A program made the position numbers and the translations under genes. A DNA stretch of 34,599 nt, from contig JANWVE010000009.1 of the NCBI GenBank assembly GCA_025057675.1, positions 1 to 34,599 of the forward strand, in the 5' to 3' direction. The notes below the pieces were generated by a model. It searched no databases, had not been told where the DNA came from, and saw only the letters and a list, made by a program, of their open reading frames with translations. Source of the DNA: Bacteroidia bacterium. Lineage in GTDB: Bacteria > Bacteroidota > Bacteroidia > JANWVE01. Positions 24,839 through 34,254 of this stretch are shown in pieces. Every line of letters starts with the position of its first letter. Position 1 is the stretch's first letter.

Positions 24839-27800
24839 ATGGTCAACTTTGCACATTTACATTCCCATACTCAGTACAGTTTGTTAGATGGCGCTTCTAA
24901 CATACCTAAACTCATGAAACACGTGGCAAAATCAGGTATGAAGGCAATTGCTATATCTGACCATGGCAACATGTTCGGCGTACCCAGCTTTTATTATGAA
25001 GCCAAAAAAAATGGCATTCAGCCTATTATAGGATGTGAATTCTATCTCTCTCCTACTACTCATGATGACAAATCTCCTAAACTACCACGTTATCACCAAT
25101 TATTACTGGCTAAAAACGTTACAGGATACAAAAATCTTGTTAAACTTAATTCCATTGCTTATCAAAAAGGATTTTATCGCTACCCACGCATAGATAAAGC
25201 CTTAATACAGCAATATCATGAAGGACTAATTGCTACTACTTGCTGCTTAGCTGCTGAGATCCCTTCTCTTATCATAGCTGGACGCATAGACGATGCTCGT
25301 AAAGCCTTTGAATGGTGGTTAGATGTATTCAAAGAGGACTATTACATAGAAATTCAACGGCATCCTATTCATGAACAAGGATTAGATGACATACCTGAAC
25401 AGAAAATTGTCAATGAAATACTTTTACAGTGGTCAAAACGATATAATGTTAAGGTGATAGCTACTAATGACTCGCACTATATTTCCCAACAGGATGCCCC
25501 TGCTCATGACGTTTTACTGTGCATTCAAACGGGTTCTGAACTGAATCAAACTAATAGATTTAAATTTTCAGGGGACCAATTCTATGTTAAAACGCCCCAA
25601 GAAATGCAAGCTATGTTCCCTGATCATTTAGAAGCCCTCGAAAACACCCAAGAGATTGTAGAAAAAACGAAATTTGATTTACCTTTTGGCGATATTCTAT
25701 TGCCACAATATCAATTGCCGCAAGGTTTTAAGAATGAAGATGAGTATTTAGCTCATTTAGCCTACGAAGGAGCAAAAATTCGTTATCAAGACGTACCTGC
25801 ACACGTAGATGAGCGTTTGCGTTTTGAGTTGCAAACCATTAAACAAATGGGCTATGCAGGATATTTCTTGATTGTTCAAGATTTTATCAATGCCGCTCGT
25901 AAAATGGGCGTTATGGTGGGTTTAGGAAGAGGTTCGGCAGCAGGTTCATTAGTAGCCTATTGCACGGGTATTACCAACATTGACCCTATAAAATATGATT
26001 TACTCTTCGAACGCTTCCTCAACCCTGAACGTGTATCTATGCCCGATATTGATACCGATTTTGATGATGTAGGGCGGCAAAAAGTAATAGAATATGTCAT
26101 TCAAAAGTACGGCAGACAAAGCGTATGTCAGATTGTTACTTTTGGGACTATGGGCTTAAAAACAGCCATCAGGGATGTAGGGCGCGTAATAGGCGTTCCA
26201 CTAACTAAAACGAACGAAATTTGTAAATGGTTAGATGAACTACCTTTAACTCTGCCTGATGGTGAAACAGAGTTTTCTTATGCCTTAAAAAATATTCCTG
26301 AATTTGCCCAAGCACGTTCCGAAAGCACAGGAGACCTAAAAAAGCTCTTTGATTATGCAGAGGTCTTAGAAGGTTCAGTACGACAAACTGGAATCCACGC
26401 TGCAGGGGTAATTATCGCCCCAGGGGATGTATCCGATTATGTTCCTGTATTTGTACAAAATAAAGATAACGAGGAAATTGTAGCAGTACAATATGACGGC
26501 AAATACATTGAAAAAGCAGGTATGCTCAAAATGGACTTTTTGGGCTTAGCTACCTTAACTATCATCAAAGATTGTTTGAGTTTAATAAAAAAACGGCATG
26601 GTATCGAGATTGATATTGATAATATCCCATTAGACGACCGTAAAACATACGAACTCTACCAGCAAGGTAATACTGTGGCTACATTTCAATTTGAAAGTGA
26701 AGGCATGCGCCAATATCTACGGCAACTCAAACCTACGAACATAGAAGACTTAATCGCCATGAACGCTCTGTATAGACCAGGCCCATTGCAATACATTCCT
26801 AACTATATTGCCCGCAAACACGGTAAAGAAAAACCTGAATATCCTCATGAATGTCTAATTCCAATTTTAGAAAAAACATTTGGTATTATGGTATATCAAG
26901 AGCAAATCATGCAGGCAGCACAAATTATGGCAGGTTACACTCTAGGCGGCGCGGATTTACTTCGTAGGGCAATGGGTAAAAAAGATGTCAAAGAAATGGA
27001 ACGACAAGAAAGCATTTTTGTGGAAGGGGCTATTAAAAAAGGAATAGATGAAAACACAGCACGCAAAACCTTTGGTATCATGAAAAAATTTGCCGAATAT
27101 GGCTTTAACCGTTCTCACTCAGCGGCATATTCCGTTTTAGCGTATCAAACGGCATATCTTAAAGCAAACTATCCCGCAGAATACATGGCTTCAGTACTTA
27201 CTAATAACATGAACAATATGGATAAACTCTCTTTTTACCTCACAGAATGCAAGCAAATGGGATTAGAAGTGTTAGGGCCAGATATTAACGAATCAGAATA
27301 TGTATTTACCGTTAATGAAAAAGGGCAAATTCGTTATGGATTAGGAGGACTGAAAGGAGTAGGCGAGGGTGTTATTGAGATAATTATTGAAGAGCGTAAG
27401 AAAAATGGCAAATTTAGAGATGCTTTTGACCTTGTTTCTCGTGTGGATTTGCGTCTATTAAATAAGCGTTGTATGGAGAGTTTTGCTCAAAGTGGTACAT
27501 TTGACAGTTTTGGGATAAAAAGAGAACAGTATTTTGCTCCTGTAAATGATAAATCAGGTTCTGTACTATTTTTAGAACGCATTTTACGGTACGGAAACAA
27601 AATACAAGCAGATAAGCAATCTCAACAAAATAGCTTATTTGGCACGACGAGTAATGAAAGTTCGCAAGAACTCACTCCTTCATTTCCGCCCGCAGAGGAG
27701 TGGTCTATTTTAGATAAGTTAAGTAAGGAACGAGAAATATTAGGGATTTATTTATCAGGACATCCTCTTGACCCCTATCGATTAGAAATTCATAGCATAA

Positions 27801-28354
27801 ATAGCAGTATTAGTAAATTAGAGGAGTTAAAAGCCCAAAAGTATAAGCAGGATATTCGCATAATTGCCATGGTAGAAGATGTACTCAAAAAACAAGATAA
27901 AAATGGCAATCCTTATATGCGCGTTACTCTATCGGATTTTGAAAACAGTATAGAGTTTACCCTGTTTAATAAACAATATGCAGAATTTGCCAATTACATG
28001 GAAAAAGGTCGCATTTTATACATTGTAGGGCGTTTTCAACCTCGTTTTAAGGATAGTCAAGAGTTAGAGTTTAGTATTCAGAGGGTGGATTTTATGACAG
28101 ACGTGGTAGATAAAATTAAAAATCTGCATGTAGAAATCTCATTGGATAAAATAAACACTGAATTAGTTACAAAATTAGAACAGGTACTTGCTCAACAAAA
28201 GGGTTCTACTAATGTTATGTTTTCTGTTTTAGATGAGGTCAGTCGTCAAAAAGTAGTAGGATATTCCAAAAAATATCAGGTAAAGCTCAACACTGCCGTA
28301 AAAGACTTTTTTGTGAAGGAGTTTGGGATAGAAAAGTGTAAAGTGATGTGGTAG
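24839..28354 (+). CDS. dnaE: DNA polymerase III subunit alpha
   Basis: The replicative polymerase, 1171 residues, DnaE type. The PHP domain opens with FAHLHSHTQYSLLDGASNIP and AIAISDHGNMFG, with its metal-binding His and Asp residues present. The polymerase active site has GLGRGSAAGSLVAYC and MPDIDTDFDD, with Asp403 and Asp405 as the first catalytic pair. RQTGIHAAGVII, LYRPGPLQYIPNYIARKHG, VYQEQIMQAAQIMAGY and FAEYGFNRSHSAAY follow. The C-terminal part has a helix-hairpin-helix region (YGLGGLKGVGEGVIE) and an OB fold near residues 1000-1080 (IIAMVEDVLKKQDKNGNPYM). The length matches other Bacteroidota DnaE proteins. It stands alone between repeat copies G and H; the stop is 11 bp from copy H. 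Confidence 0.98.
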   Translation: MVNFAHLHSHTQYSLLDGASNIPKLMKHVAKSGMKAIAISDHGNMFGVPSFYYEAKKNGIQPIIGCEFYLSPTTHDDKSPKLPRYHQLLLAKNVTGYKNLVKLNSIAYQKGFYRYPRIDKALIQQYHEGLIATTCCLAAEIPSLIIAGRIDDARKAFEWWLDVFKEDYYIEIQRHPIHEQGLDDIPEQKIVNEILLQWSKRYNVKVIATNDSHYISQQDAPAHDVLLCIQTGSELNQTNRFKFSGDQFYVKTPQEMQAMFPDHLEALENTQEIVEKTKFDLPFGDILLPQYQLPQGFKNEDEYLAHLAYEGAKIRYQDVPAHVDERLRFELQTIKQMGYAGYFLIVQDFINAARKMGVMVGLGRGSAAGSLVAYCTGITNIDPIKYDLLFERFLNPERVSMPDIDTDFDDVGRQKVIEYVIQKYGRQSVCQIVTFGTMGLKTAIRDVGRVIGVPLTKTNEICKWLDELPLTLPDGETEFSYALKNIPEFAQARSESTGDLKKLFDYAEVLEGSVRQTGIHAAGVIIAPGDVSDYVPVFVQNKDNEEIVAVQYDGKYIEKAGMLKMDFLGLATLTIIKDCLSLIKKRHGIEIDIDNIPLDDRKTYELYQQGNTVATFQFESEGMRQYLRQLKPTNIEDLIAMNALYRPGPLQYIPNYIARKHGKEKPEYPHECLIPILEKTFGIMVYQEQIMQAAQIMAGYTLGGADLLRRAMGKKDVKEMERQESIFVEGAIKKGIDENTARKTFGIMKKFAEYGFNRSHSAAYSVLAYQTAYLKANYPAEYMASVLTNNMNNMDKLSFYLTECKQMGLEVLGPDINESEYVFTVNEKGQIRYGLGGLKGVGEGVIEIIIEERKKNGKFRDAFDLVSRVDLRLLNKRCMESFAQSGTFDSFGIKREQYFAPVNDKSGSVLFLERILRYGNKIQADKQSQQNSLFGTTSNESSQELTPSFPPAEEWSILDKLSKEREILGIYLSGHPLDPYRLEIHSINSSISKLEELKAQKYKQDIRIIAMVEDVLKKQDKNGNPYMRVTLSDFENSIEFTLFNKQYAEFANYMEKGRILYIVGRFQPRFKDSQELEFSIQRVDFMTDVVDKIKNLHVEISLDKINTELVTKLEQVLAQQKGSTNVMFSVLDEVSRQKVVGYSKKYQVKLNTAVKDFFVKEFGIEKCKVMW

Positions 28355-28365
28355 GTTATAGATAA

Positions 28366-28781
28366 TTTTCTGGGCGTGCCCCTCGCTAACGCTCGGGTCG
28401 GGCTACTCCGCACTACGCTAACGCTTCGGTGCTACGCTGCGCTTCGCACTGCCTAACGGCATGCTGCATATCCCTCACGCGGTTTAACCCTGGATTTTGA
28501 GGTTTTACCTTGTTTTTAGACACGATTTTGCTTTACCTTGTTTGATATTTATTTTCAGATACTTCCAGGGTTTAATCTTGTATAAGTGGAGTTAGTTCAC
28601 TGCAAAGTTATCTGCGTGAGGCATGCGGAGGGCGTGCATCAGCACGGTGCGAAGCCCCTCGCCCACTCTTTCACTCTTGCCCAGGGGGTGGGCGGGTGGG
28701 GCGTAGCACCGTTAGCCCGCAGCACGCCGACCTTGCACACCTGCGCGCAGCGCAACGTGGGCAAGGGCACGCCCAAAAAAA
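28366..28781. repeat. Intergenic mosaic repeat, copy H (short-core form)
   Basis: 416 bp. The left terminus is degraded (TTTTCTGGGCGTGCC). The left arm (28366-28480) is the divergent type ending ATCCCTCACGC, the core (28481-28613) is short as in copy D, and the right arm (28614-28781) is the long type. Hairpin 2 at the left is TGCC-TAAC-GGCA (28450-28461); at the right, read inward, it is CGTGC-TGAT-GCACG. Hairpin 1 at the right has one mismatch. Confidence 0.9.
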
Positions 28782-28824
28782 TATCATCTTTACTTCAATC
28801 TACTACTTCTCAATAGAGAAAAAA

Positions 28825-28854
28825 TTTGAAAATGAAAGGAAAAATATAACTTCG
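28825..28854 (+). promoter_or_regulatory. Probable promoter of the WG-repeat gene
   Basis: TTTG at 28825-28828, 18 nt, then TAACTTCG at 28847-28854 (one mismatch to TAnnTTTG), ending 4 nt before the ATG at 28859. Confidence 0.5.
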
Positions 28855-28858
28855 CAAT

Positions 28859-31096
28859 ATGAAATACGTTTTGCTAGTTTGCATAAACGTTCTGATTTAC
28901 AATGCATGTACATGGGCGCAGCTAGCCCCCGTGCGTATATCCACTTATCTACCCGAAAAACATTTTCATGAAGGTTTATCCGTGTACAAAAAAAATGGAT
29001 TATACGGCTACATCAATGAAAAAAATGAATGGGTTATACCCGCACAATTTGAAGAAGCCTCTTTGTTTCATCAAGGTATAGCTACCGTCAAAAAAAATGA
29101 TGTTTATTTTTTTATTGACAAAACGGGCAAAAAAATCGGTTCTGAAACCTACACAGAAGCTAGTCCCTTCATTGAAGGCTTAGCAATAATCAAAAAGAAA
29201 AATAAATACGGCTTTATTAACACAGAAATGAAAATCGTGATACCCTGCGAATACGATAACGCTATCGCCTTTAAGCAAGGCTATGCAATGGTAAAAAAAG
29301 GAGACTATTGGCAAGCTATTAACAAGAAAGGAGAATTTGTGAGCGAACATCAAGTAGCCGTAACCGAAGGAATGGCACGCATCAAACGGGAGAGCTTATG
29401 GACTTTTATGTCCGTAGATAATGAAAAACTAATTACCGAACCTAAATTTGAAGAGGCTCGCCTTTTTCAAGAAGGATTAAGTGCGGTATTGTATCATCAA
29501 AAATGGGGCTTCATAGATAAAACAGGCAATTTTACTATTCCTGCGGAGTATGAAAAAGTATCAGACTTTGTACATGGATATGCTCGTGTGCAAAAAAATA
29601 AATACTGGGGGATTATAGATAAACAAGGTAAAATTACAGTTCCATTTGAATATGAGTTCATTGATGAGTGTAAAAACGGTTTTTATAGAGTTAAAAAAAA
29701 CAAATTATGGGGATTTTTAGACAGTACATTCAACCTTACTATTCCCTGCCAATATGCTAATGTATATCCTTTTGAGAAAGGAGTTGCTAAAGTAGAAAGA
29801 ACAGACAAACACATTAGCTACATTACTACAAAAGGGATAGAAATCATTCCATTTACTAACAAGAACAATGTTAGTGATTTTTCTCAATCCCTCTGCGCAA
29901 AGAAAGACGATGATACAGGTTTATGGGGTTATATTAACCTTGAAGGTAAATGGCAAATTCGCCCTCAGTATCATAAAGCAGGTGATTTTAAGCATGGATT
30001 AGCCGCTGTACAGTATAAATTAGCAAATGGTTCTATTAAAATACAGCTTATTAACACAGAAGGAAAGACCATAGCTAAAGAGTTAGATGAAGTTATTTTG
30101 ATAGAAGAACACAAATGCAACGTTAAAAGACAGGGACACGTTTTTTATATCAATCATGAGGGTAAGATATTAAATTTATGGGGTTTTGTAAATAAACAAG
30201 GTAAAATGATTATAGAACCACAATTTGTGCATGTAGAGTCTTTTTCAGAGGGATATGCTACGGTATTAGATACTCATTTTGTGTGGCACTACATAGATAA
30301 ACAGGGCAAAATAATTATAGGTGGATTTGAAGATGCCGAATCTGTAAGGGAAGGCATAATGGTCGTCAAAAAACAAGGTAAATGGGGTGCTATTACCCCC
30401 AAAAATGAACTTGTAATTCCATTTGAATATGAAAATATGTTTGGCTTTACGGAAGGGATTGCTCTCGTGAGTAGAGAGAAGTTGTGGGGTGCAGTGAATA
30501 AACAAGGTAAAATTATCATTCCTATACAATATACAGCTATTAAATCTTGCAGCGAGGGTAGAATTGCGGTTAAACAAGACAACAAATGGGGCTACATGGA
30601 TGTGCAGGGTAAATGGGTTATTAACCCTCAATATGACGCAGTAGGTAGATTTAATGAAGGATTATCAGCGGTTTGTATAAATTATCAATGGGGATATATT
30701 GATAAATGGGGTAGAATGGTCATTCCATTTCAGTTTGAGGGTGTATTAGGTTTTTCAGAGGGGTTAGCTTGTGTGAGAAAAGGTGATTTTTGGGGTTATA
30801 TTAACTCAAAGGGCACGTGGGTTATTGCTGCTAAGTATTTATCAGGGCTTAATTTTCATCAAGGTATGGCATCCGTACTGGTAAATAGGCAAGAAGAAAC
30901 TTTGACAGAAACCTGGCAGCTAATAGATAAACGAGGTAAAAAACTTGCATTAAAGGCACAATCTATTGGAATAACTACTACACCTTCACACATTCCCGTA
31001 GTAGTAGATAACTATGCAGGTTTTGCTAATTCAAAAGGAGAGATAGTTATTGAAAATCTGTACGAGGAGGTCAAACCCTTTGAAGCAGAAAAATAA
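28859..31096 (+). CDS. Exported WG-repeat protein
   Basis: A 745-residue protein made almost entirely of about 18 WG repeats of 32-36 residues (pattern W-G-[FYA]-I-[DN]-K-x-G-K-x-[IV]-I-P-x-[QEF]-Y/F, then F-x-E/H-G-x-A-x-V). Clear units are WGFIDKTGNFTIPAEY, WGIIDKQGKITVPFEY, WGFVNKQGKMIIEPQF, WGYMDVQGKWVINPQY and WGYIDKWGRMVIPFQF. A signal peptide is present (MKYVLLVCINVLIYNA then CTWAQ), so it acts outside the cytoplasm. Repeats 2, 4, 8, 9 and 11 are degenerate. WG repeats are thought to be beta-rich binding scaffolds; no partner or ligand is known. A weak Bacteroidota promoter lies 4 nt upstream. Confidence 0.92.
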   Translation: MKYVLLVCINVLIYNACTWAQLAPVRISTYLPEKHFHEGLSVYKKNGLYGYINEKNEWVIPAQFEEASLFHQGIATVKKNDVYFFIDKTGKKIGSETYTEASPFIEGLAIIKKKNKYGFINTEMKIVIPCEYDNAIAFKQGYAMVKKGDYWQAINKKGEFVSEHQVAVTEGMARIKRESLWTFMSVDNEKLITEPKFEEARLFQEGLSAVLYHQKWGFIDKTGNFTIPAEYEKVSDFVHGYARVQKNKYWGIIDKQGKITVPFEYEFIDECKNGFYRVKKNKLWGFLDSTFNLTIPCQYANVYPFEKGVAKVERTDKHISYITTKGIEIIPFTNKNNVSDFSQSLCAKKDDDTGLWGYINLEGKWQIRPQYHKAGDFKHGLAAVQYKLANGSIKIQLINTEGKTIAKELDEVILIEEHKCNVKRQGHVFYINHEGKILNLWGFVNKQGKMIIEPQFVHVESFSEGYATVLDTHFVWHYIDKQGKIIIGGFEDAESVREGIMVVKKQGKWGAITPKNELVIPFEYENMFGFTEGIALVSREKLWGAVNKQGKIIIPIQYTAIKSCSEGRIAVKQDNKWGYMDVQGKWVINPQYDAVGRFNEGLSAVCINYQWGYIDKWGRMVIPFQFEGVLGFSEGLACVRKGDFWGYINSKGTWVIAAKYLSGLNFHQGMASVLVNRQEETLTETWQLIDKRGKKLALKAQSIGITTTPSHIPVVVDNYAGFANSKGEIVIENLYEEVKPFEAEK

Positions 31097-31159
31097 GTCG
31101 GAATTAAGTGTGCTGTATATCTGTTTTATGGGTTTAAAGATTTTTATTATTTATTTAGT

Positions 31160-31791
31160 TTTTTTGGGCGTGTCCTTGTGGGCGTTACGCTGCGCGTATG
31201 CCCACAAGGTCGGCGTGCTACGGGCTAACGGTGCTACGCCCCACCCGCCCACCCCTTGGTCAAGGGTTAAAAGTGTGGGCGAGGGGCTTCGCACCGTGCT
31301 TACGCACGCCCTCCGCATGCCTCACGCAAGAACCTTGGCAGGTCGGCAAGTGCTATTTATTCAAAGTTCTACCCTGTAAGTACCTGAAAATGAACACTAA
31401 ACAAGGTAAAAATATATTTTTACCTTGTAAATTATTCAAAATCAATTCAAAATAAAGTAAAATTTTGGAAATCAGGGTTAAAGGATTGCAAAAAGTCCAT
31501 GCGTTCAAGGTTTAACCTTGTATATGCTTGAAAATGAATGTAAAACAAGGTAAAATAACCCCACTTGAAATAAGATAAAAAATTTTAACCTTGTAGTAAA
31601 CAGTTGATAACCCGTATTAAACAAGGTAAAGCTAATGTATGTCTAAAAATGAGGTAAAACGTGGAAATACAGTTTGCGTGAGGGATACGGAGCATGCCGT
31701 CAGGCAGTGCGAAGCACAGCGTAGCACCGAAGCGAACGCGTAGTGCGCAGTAGCCCGACCCGAAGCGCAGCGAAGGGACACGCCCAAAAAA
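31160..31791. repeat. Intergenic mosaic repeat, copy I (full)
   Basis: 632 bp, core oriented as in copy B. The left long arm is 31160-31327; hairpin 1 there is CCTTGTGGGC/GCCCACAAGG and hairpin 2 is CGTGC-TTAC-GCACG (31295-31308). The core is 31328-31675, with the 15-nt inverted repeat CAAGGTTTAACCTTG at 31506-31520. The right arm (31676-31791) is the divergent type beginning GCGTGAGGGAT, with hairpin 2 reading TGCC-TGAC-GGCA inward. Confidence 0.93.
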
Positions 31792-31873
31792 ATAAAATTA
31801 TTTTTTAGACTTGATATAGTAAAAATAAAATAGACGCCTCTTGTATAACAGTATCCATCACAAAGATTTTTGC

Positions 31874-31881
31874 TATTTTTG
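31874..31881 (+). promoter_or_regulatory. -7 promoter box of the TonB receptor gene
   Basis: TATTTTTG, 18 nt before the ATG at 31900. It falls inside an N-terminal extension of the reading frame (TTG at 31870), which is therefore not the start. Confidence 0.5.
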
Positions 31882-31899
31882 CAACATTATTGCAACTAT

Positions 31900-34176
31900 A
31901 TGAAGTTGTGGATGGCACTAATAGCAGTAATAACCACACACGCACTTTTATTAAACGCACAACAAGAAAAAATTATCTACGGAAAGATAGTTAATGAGTC
32001 AAACGAACCTATCCAAGGAGCAGTAGTGTGCATAAAAGGTACAAATTACTGTACTCAAAGCGACTCCTTAGGGAAATACGAACTCAAACACATCTGCCAA
32101 GATAGTTGTCAAATTTTTTGCTCTTTTTTAGGCTATAATACACATACAAAGATGCTTAAAATAAGCAATAAAACTCAGTGTGATTTTACTCTTCACTATT
32201 TAAGTACCAAAGAAATTCACGTCATAGGTGAGAAAAAGGAAAGTTATGAAAGTTATACCATTAGCACTCTCTCCGCCCAAGACCTAGACGCCGTGCGATA
32301 CAAAAATCTATCTGACCAATTAGCCGCTTTACCTGGTGTGAGAACGCTTAAAACAGGTAGTACTATCAGTAAGCCTATTTTACATGGTTTGCATGGCTAC
32401 CGAGTATTGATGTTGCATCATGGTATTCGTTTAGAAGGACAGCAATGGGGCAATGAACACGCACCCGAAATTGATCCATTTTTAGCCTCTCGTATTGAAG
32501 TAGTTAAAGGAGCTAATGCCGTTCGTTATGGAGCAGATGCTATGAGCGGTGTTATTCTTGTAGAACCTTCCCCAATTCTGGAAGTCAATCAACGAAAAAT
32601 ACAACTCTATCAGGTATTTCAAACTCAAAACAAGCAACACTCTTTATGTGGTATTATTGAAAATAAACTTTCAAAATCACTTAAATACCGCATACAAGGT
32701 ACAGGTATTATTGCAGGAAGTGCTAAAACTCCTCATTATTACTTATCTAATACAGCCTTTCAAAACTATAATGCTTCTGCGTCAGTAGGATTACTTAAAC
32801 CAAAATATGACGCAGAAGTATTTTATAGCTACTTTCACAATAAAATAGGTATATTTTCTGGTGCTCACATCGGTAATTTAACAGATTTACAATCAGCTTT
32901 TCAAAGAGATAAACCTTTTGTGATAGAGCCTTTTACGTACCATATTCAGCGACCTTTTCAGAACATAGAACACCACTTTGCTAAATACAAAATGAGTTAC
33001 TTTACATCCATAGGAGATTTTAGTCTACAAGTGGCTTATCAAAATAATCATAGGCAAGAATTTGATTTACACAATCGTAACAACTCTAAAAAAGCAGAAT
33101 TAGACCTCACTATTCAAACTACTATAGGGGAAGCAATATGGAAGCATCAACCTTTACACAATAATCGATTACAAGGTAGCTTAGGTATAACAGGCATGTA
33201 TCAATACAACGTTTTTGGAGGTAGTCGTTATTTTATTCCTGAGTACTACAATCAAACAGCAGGTATATTCTGGATAGAACATTATCAGAAAAATCGATTA
33301 GAAATAGAATTTGGTTTAAGGTATGACGCACGGTTAGTATCAGTATGGCTGTGGCAGAATAGAGTTCCCTCATTACGAAGATATGTATTTGATGCTCCTT
33401 CTGGCATGTTAGGTTGTGTATATCTGCTACGCCCTCACTGGAAATGGACTATGAACATTGCAACAGCCTGGCGGATGCCCGCTATGAACGAACTATTTGT
33501 CAATGGAGTGCATCACGGGGCAGCCAGCTATGAGATAGGTAATCCTAACCTGAAAACCGAACAAGGTATTAAAGGTATCTGTTCTTTACATCATCAAAAC
33601 CATGATAAAGTAAACATACAAATCTCTGCCTACTATCATTATATTCATAATTTTATCTATTTGAAACCTACCTTACAGCCTATTTTAACTATTCGTGGGG
33701 CATTTCCTAGCTTTGTCTACGAGCAAAATAATGCTATGTTATATGGCACGGACATTACCGTAAAGCATCAATTTTTCAGATACTATTATGTAGAGGTTCA
33801 GCAGAGTGTGGTTAGAGGGTGGAATACCAGCTTAAAAACTCATCTCCCGCTCATGCCATCAGATAATTTACAGGTTCATCTCAACTATCAAAACCGAATA
33901 AAAATAGCTTTTTTTGACCATTTAACTTTGAAAGTAGGGGGGCAGTATGTAGCCAAACAAATTCGTTATATGCCTAATACGGAGATAGTTTCTCCGCCGA
34001 ATGCTTACTACGTTTTTGATATTTCTATGCAAACTAGTATTCAAAATAAATTCTTTATTCAATTTCAGATAGATAATTTACTCAATCAAAGATACAGGGA
34101 TTATCTTAATCGTTTTAGATATTTTACTGATGAGGTGGGCAGAAATGCGATTTTTAGTCTTAAATATCAGTTTTAG
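31900..34176 (+). CDS. TonB-dependent outer-membrane receptor with carboxypeptidase-like regulatory domain
   Basis: A 758-residue outer-membrane transporter. Signal peptide MKLWMALIAVITTHALLLNA followed by QQEK; then a CarboxypepD_reg-like domain (about 20-105, IYGKIVNESNEPIQGAVVCI, SDSLGKYEL); then the plug (DQLAALPGVRTLKTGSTISK, LHGLHGYRVLMLHHGIRLEG, QQWGNEHAPEIDPF, IEVVKGANAVRYGADAMSG); then a 22-strand-type barrel ending in NAIFSLKYQF. The SKPILHGL..EGQQWGNEHAPEID wording is typical of a Bacteroidota receptor clade that resembles ZnuD-type metal receptors, so metal uptake is possible but unproven. No SusD partner follows. The ATG at 31900 is chosen because it begins the signal peptide and follows the -7 box; the frame is open from 31870. 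Confidence 0.92.
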   Translation: MKLWMALIAVITTHALLLNAQQEKIIYGKIVNESNEPIQGAVVCIKGTNYCTQSDSLGKYELKHICQDSCQIFCSFLGYNTHTKMLKISNKTQCDFTLHYLSTKEIHVIGEKKESYESYTISTLSAQDLDAVRYKNLSDQLAALPGVRTLKTGSTISKPILHGLHGYRVLMLHHGIRLEGQQWGNEHAPEIDPFLASRIEVVKGANAVRYGADAMSGVILVEPSPILEVNQRKIQLYQVFQTQNKQHSLCGIIENKLSKSLKYRIQGTGIIAGSAKTPHYYLSNTAFQNYNASASVGLLKPKYDAEVFYSYFHNKIGIFSGAHIGNLTDLQSAFQRDKPFVIEPFTYHIQRPFQNIEHHFAKYKMSYFTSIGDFSLQVAYQNNHRQEFDLHNRNNSKKAELDLTIQTTIGEAIWKHQPLHNNRLQGSLGITGMYQYNVFGGSRYFIPEYYNQTAGIFWIEHYQKNRLEIEFGLRYDARLVSVWLWQNRVPSLRRYVFDAPSGMLGCVYLLRPHWKWTMNIATAWRMPAMNELFVNGVHHGAASYEIGNPNLKTEQGIKGICSLHHQNHDKVNIQISAYYHYIHNFIYLKPTLQPILTIRGAFPSFVYEQNNAMLYGTDITVKHQFFRYYYVEVQQSVVRGWNTSLKTHLPLMPSDNLQVHLNYQNRIKIAFFDHLTLKVGGQYVAKQIRYMPNTEIVSPPNAYYVFDISMQTSIQNKFFIQFQIDNLLNQRYRDYLNRFRYFTDEVGRNAIFSLKYQF

Positions 34177-34254
34177 GTCAGCAAAACTTTTTAAGCCTAT
34201 TTTTTTACACAAAGTAAAATATCCGATTTATGTAAGTTATTTATTTGATATGAT

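Noticed and set aside
29621-30512. AAACAAGGTAAAA, identical to the core repeat motif, inside the WG-repeat gene (29621, 30193, 30499)
   Set aside because: It encodes the conserved K-Q-G-K of WG repeats and needs no link to the intergenic element; I treat it as chance from shared codons.
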